From positions 1 through 14,900 of the forward strand of contig JBQTIM010000066.1 in NCBI GenBank assembly GCA_052388135.1: a stretch of DNA of 14,900 nt, written 5' to 3'. The notes below the pieces were generated by a model. It searched no databases. It worked only from the letters and a program-made list of their open reading frames with translations, and was not told where the DNA came from. The position numbers and the translations under genes were made by a program. Each line of letters opens with the position of its first letter. Within the stretch, counting starts at the first letter, position 1. Shown here piece after piece: positions 14,440-14,900 of the stretch. This stretch comes from JBQTIM01 sp052388135 (GTDB lineage Bacteria > Elusimicrobiota > Elusimicrobia > FEN-1173).

Positions 14440-14468
14440 ATTATATTAAATCTCTTCGCCGCTCTCCA
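14440..14468 (-). promoter_or_regulatory. Predicted promoter of the M6 protease gene
   Basis: On the minus strand a perfect TATAAT (complement of 14440-14445) lies 17 bases after TGGAGA (complement of 14463-14468, 4/6 to the -35 consensus). Transcription would start near 14433, leaving about 8 bases before the ATG at 14425. This matches the lack of a ribosome-binding site. Confidence 0.45.
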
Positions 14469-14545
14469 TAAAAACGGCAGAAAATCCTGAAGTCCGCGCG
14501 CGTGGACGTTGGTGAGGTTGTCCTCCCACCTTGCCTTTTGCAGTC

Positions 14546-14633
14546 GTCATACCGGCGGAAGCCGGTATCCAGGAAGTCAAACAGGCGCTTAGAACCGGCA
14601 TAACCCCTGGACCCCGCTTTGCACCGGGGTGAG
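14546..14633 (+). repeat. 88-bp inverted-repeat element, family C, copy 2
   Basis: It starts GTCATACCGGCGGAAGCCGG (then TATCCAG) and ends CCTGGACCCCGCTTTGCACC (then GGGGTGAG), an imperfect inverted repeat with the same arms and the same 88-bp length as 12427-12514. The central 30 or so bases differ more between the copies than the arms do. Confidence 0.75.
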
Positions 14634-14671
14634 AAAACACCTCGTGTGGTGATTCCACTCTTCTTTACGTT

Positions 14672-14780
14672 GTCATTGCGAGGAACGCTGTTGGTGACGA
14701 AGCAATCCCTTCAGTCAAGTCTTGAGAGATGTTACCTCTTAACGCGAAACCTGGGATTGCTTCGCTGCGCTCGCAATGAC
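14672..14780 (-). repeat. 109-bp inverted-repeat element, family B, copy 2
   Basis: It begins GTCATTGCGAGGAACGCTG and ends CGCTGCGCTCGCAATGAC. Read on the minus strand it aligns along its length with 3550-3657, including CCCAGGTTTCGCGTTAAGAG, differing by scattered substitutions and one base in length. It is in the opposite orientation to the first copy. Confidence 0.8.
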
Positions 14781-14900
14781 AAGGGGCTTATGGCTCACTA
14801 CACTGGAAGACGTAATTCGCGGATAATGGCAAACGAGGGCGCGTCTTAATCCCACTCGTGGAATGTCCGACTCCTCCTCGCGCGCGCATGGGGGCATGAA

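Larger units (their letters stand above)
14469..14900. other. Gene-free right end holding two repeat elements
   Basis: No credible gene is seen in this stretch. It contains the family C copy at 14546-14633 and the family B copy at 14672-14780. Outside those (14469-14545, 14634-14671 and 14781-14900) I see no further RNA gene, terminator or repeat. A minus-strand open frame entering from about 14897 runs into the family B element and is probably spurious. Confidence 0.5.

Noticed and set aside
14426..14471. AGGAGG at 14426-14431 as a ribosome-binding site for a plus-strand gene
   Set aside because: Only about 12 codons follow the nearest TTG or GTG before a stop, so no credible gene uses it.
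14730..14897. Minus-strand frame starting near 14897 and ending in the family B element
   Set aside because: No ribosome-binding site in a sensible position or known motif, and its last third is repeat DNA read as VIASAAKQS, a common artefact.

Overview
The window looks like chromosomal DNA from a GC-rich, double-membraned (diderm) bacterium. LptF/LptG-type permeases, a giant outer-membrane beta-barrel protein and several Sec-dependent secreted proteins all require two membranes. The mix of a SprA-like barrel, a secreted protease with a C-terminal sorting-type domain, and short inverted-repeat elements in almost every large gap suggests an FCB-type or Elusimicrobiota-like lineage. That placement is an inference from gene content; nothing in the window is a decisive taxonomic marker.

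Left part (1-4462): a secreted M48-like zinc protease runs off the left edge on the minus strand. Divergent from it are pgk (phosphoglycerate kinase), a possible 30-codon ORF, and secG, followed by a tRNA-Leu(GAG) gene. A ComF-like phosphoribosyltransferase gene then lies on the minus strand.

Centre (4530-9923): one minus-strand gene of about 1797 codons fills more than a third of the window. It has a signal peptide, a SprA-like N-terminal region, a jelly-roll/'ELWVNEL' middle and a C-terminal beta-barrel ending in Phe. It is best read as a SprA-family protein; SprA is the translocon of the type IX secretion system. comF follows it closely on the same strand.

Right part (10040-14900): lptF and lptG form a two-gene operon divergent from the SprA-like gene. 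They converge on a minus-strand M6-family metalloprotease with a signal peptide and a C-terminal sorting-type domain, so a plausible T9SS-like client lies near the plausible translocon.

The intergenic space holds three families of small inverted-repeat elements, each in two copies of opposite or variant form: about 166 bp (3241 and 12218), 108-109 bp (3550 and 14672) and 88 bp (12427 and 14546). A 61-66 bp tandem array also runs into the last codons of the M6 protease gene. Both 166-bp copies start exactly on the TAG stop codon of the gene before them (secG and lptG), and their end repeats differ between copies while staying self-complementary. Several promoters sit so close to their start codons that the mRNAs are predicted to be leaderless or nearly so.
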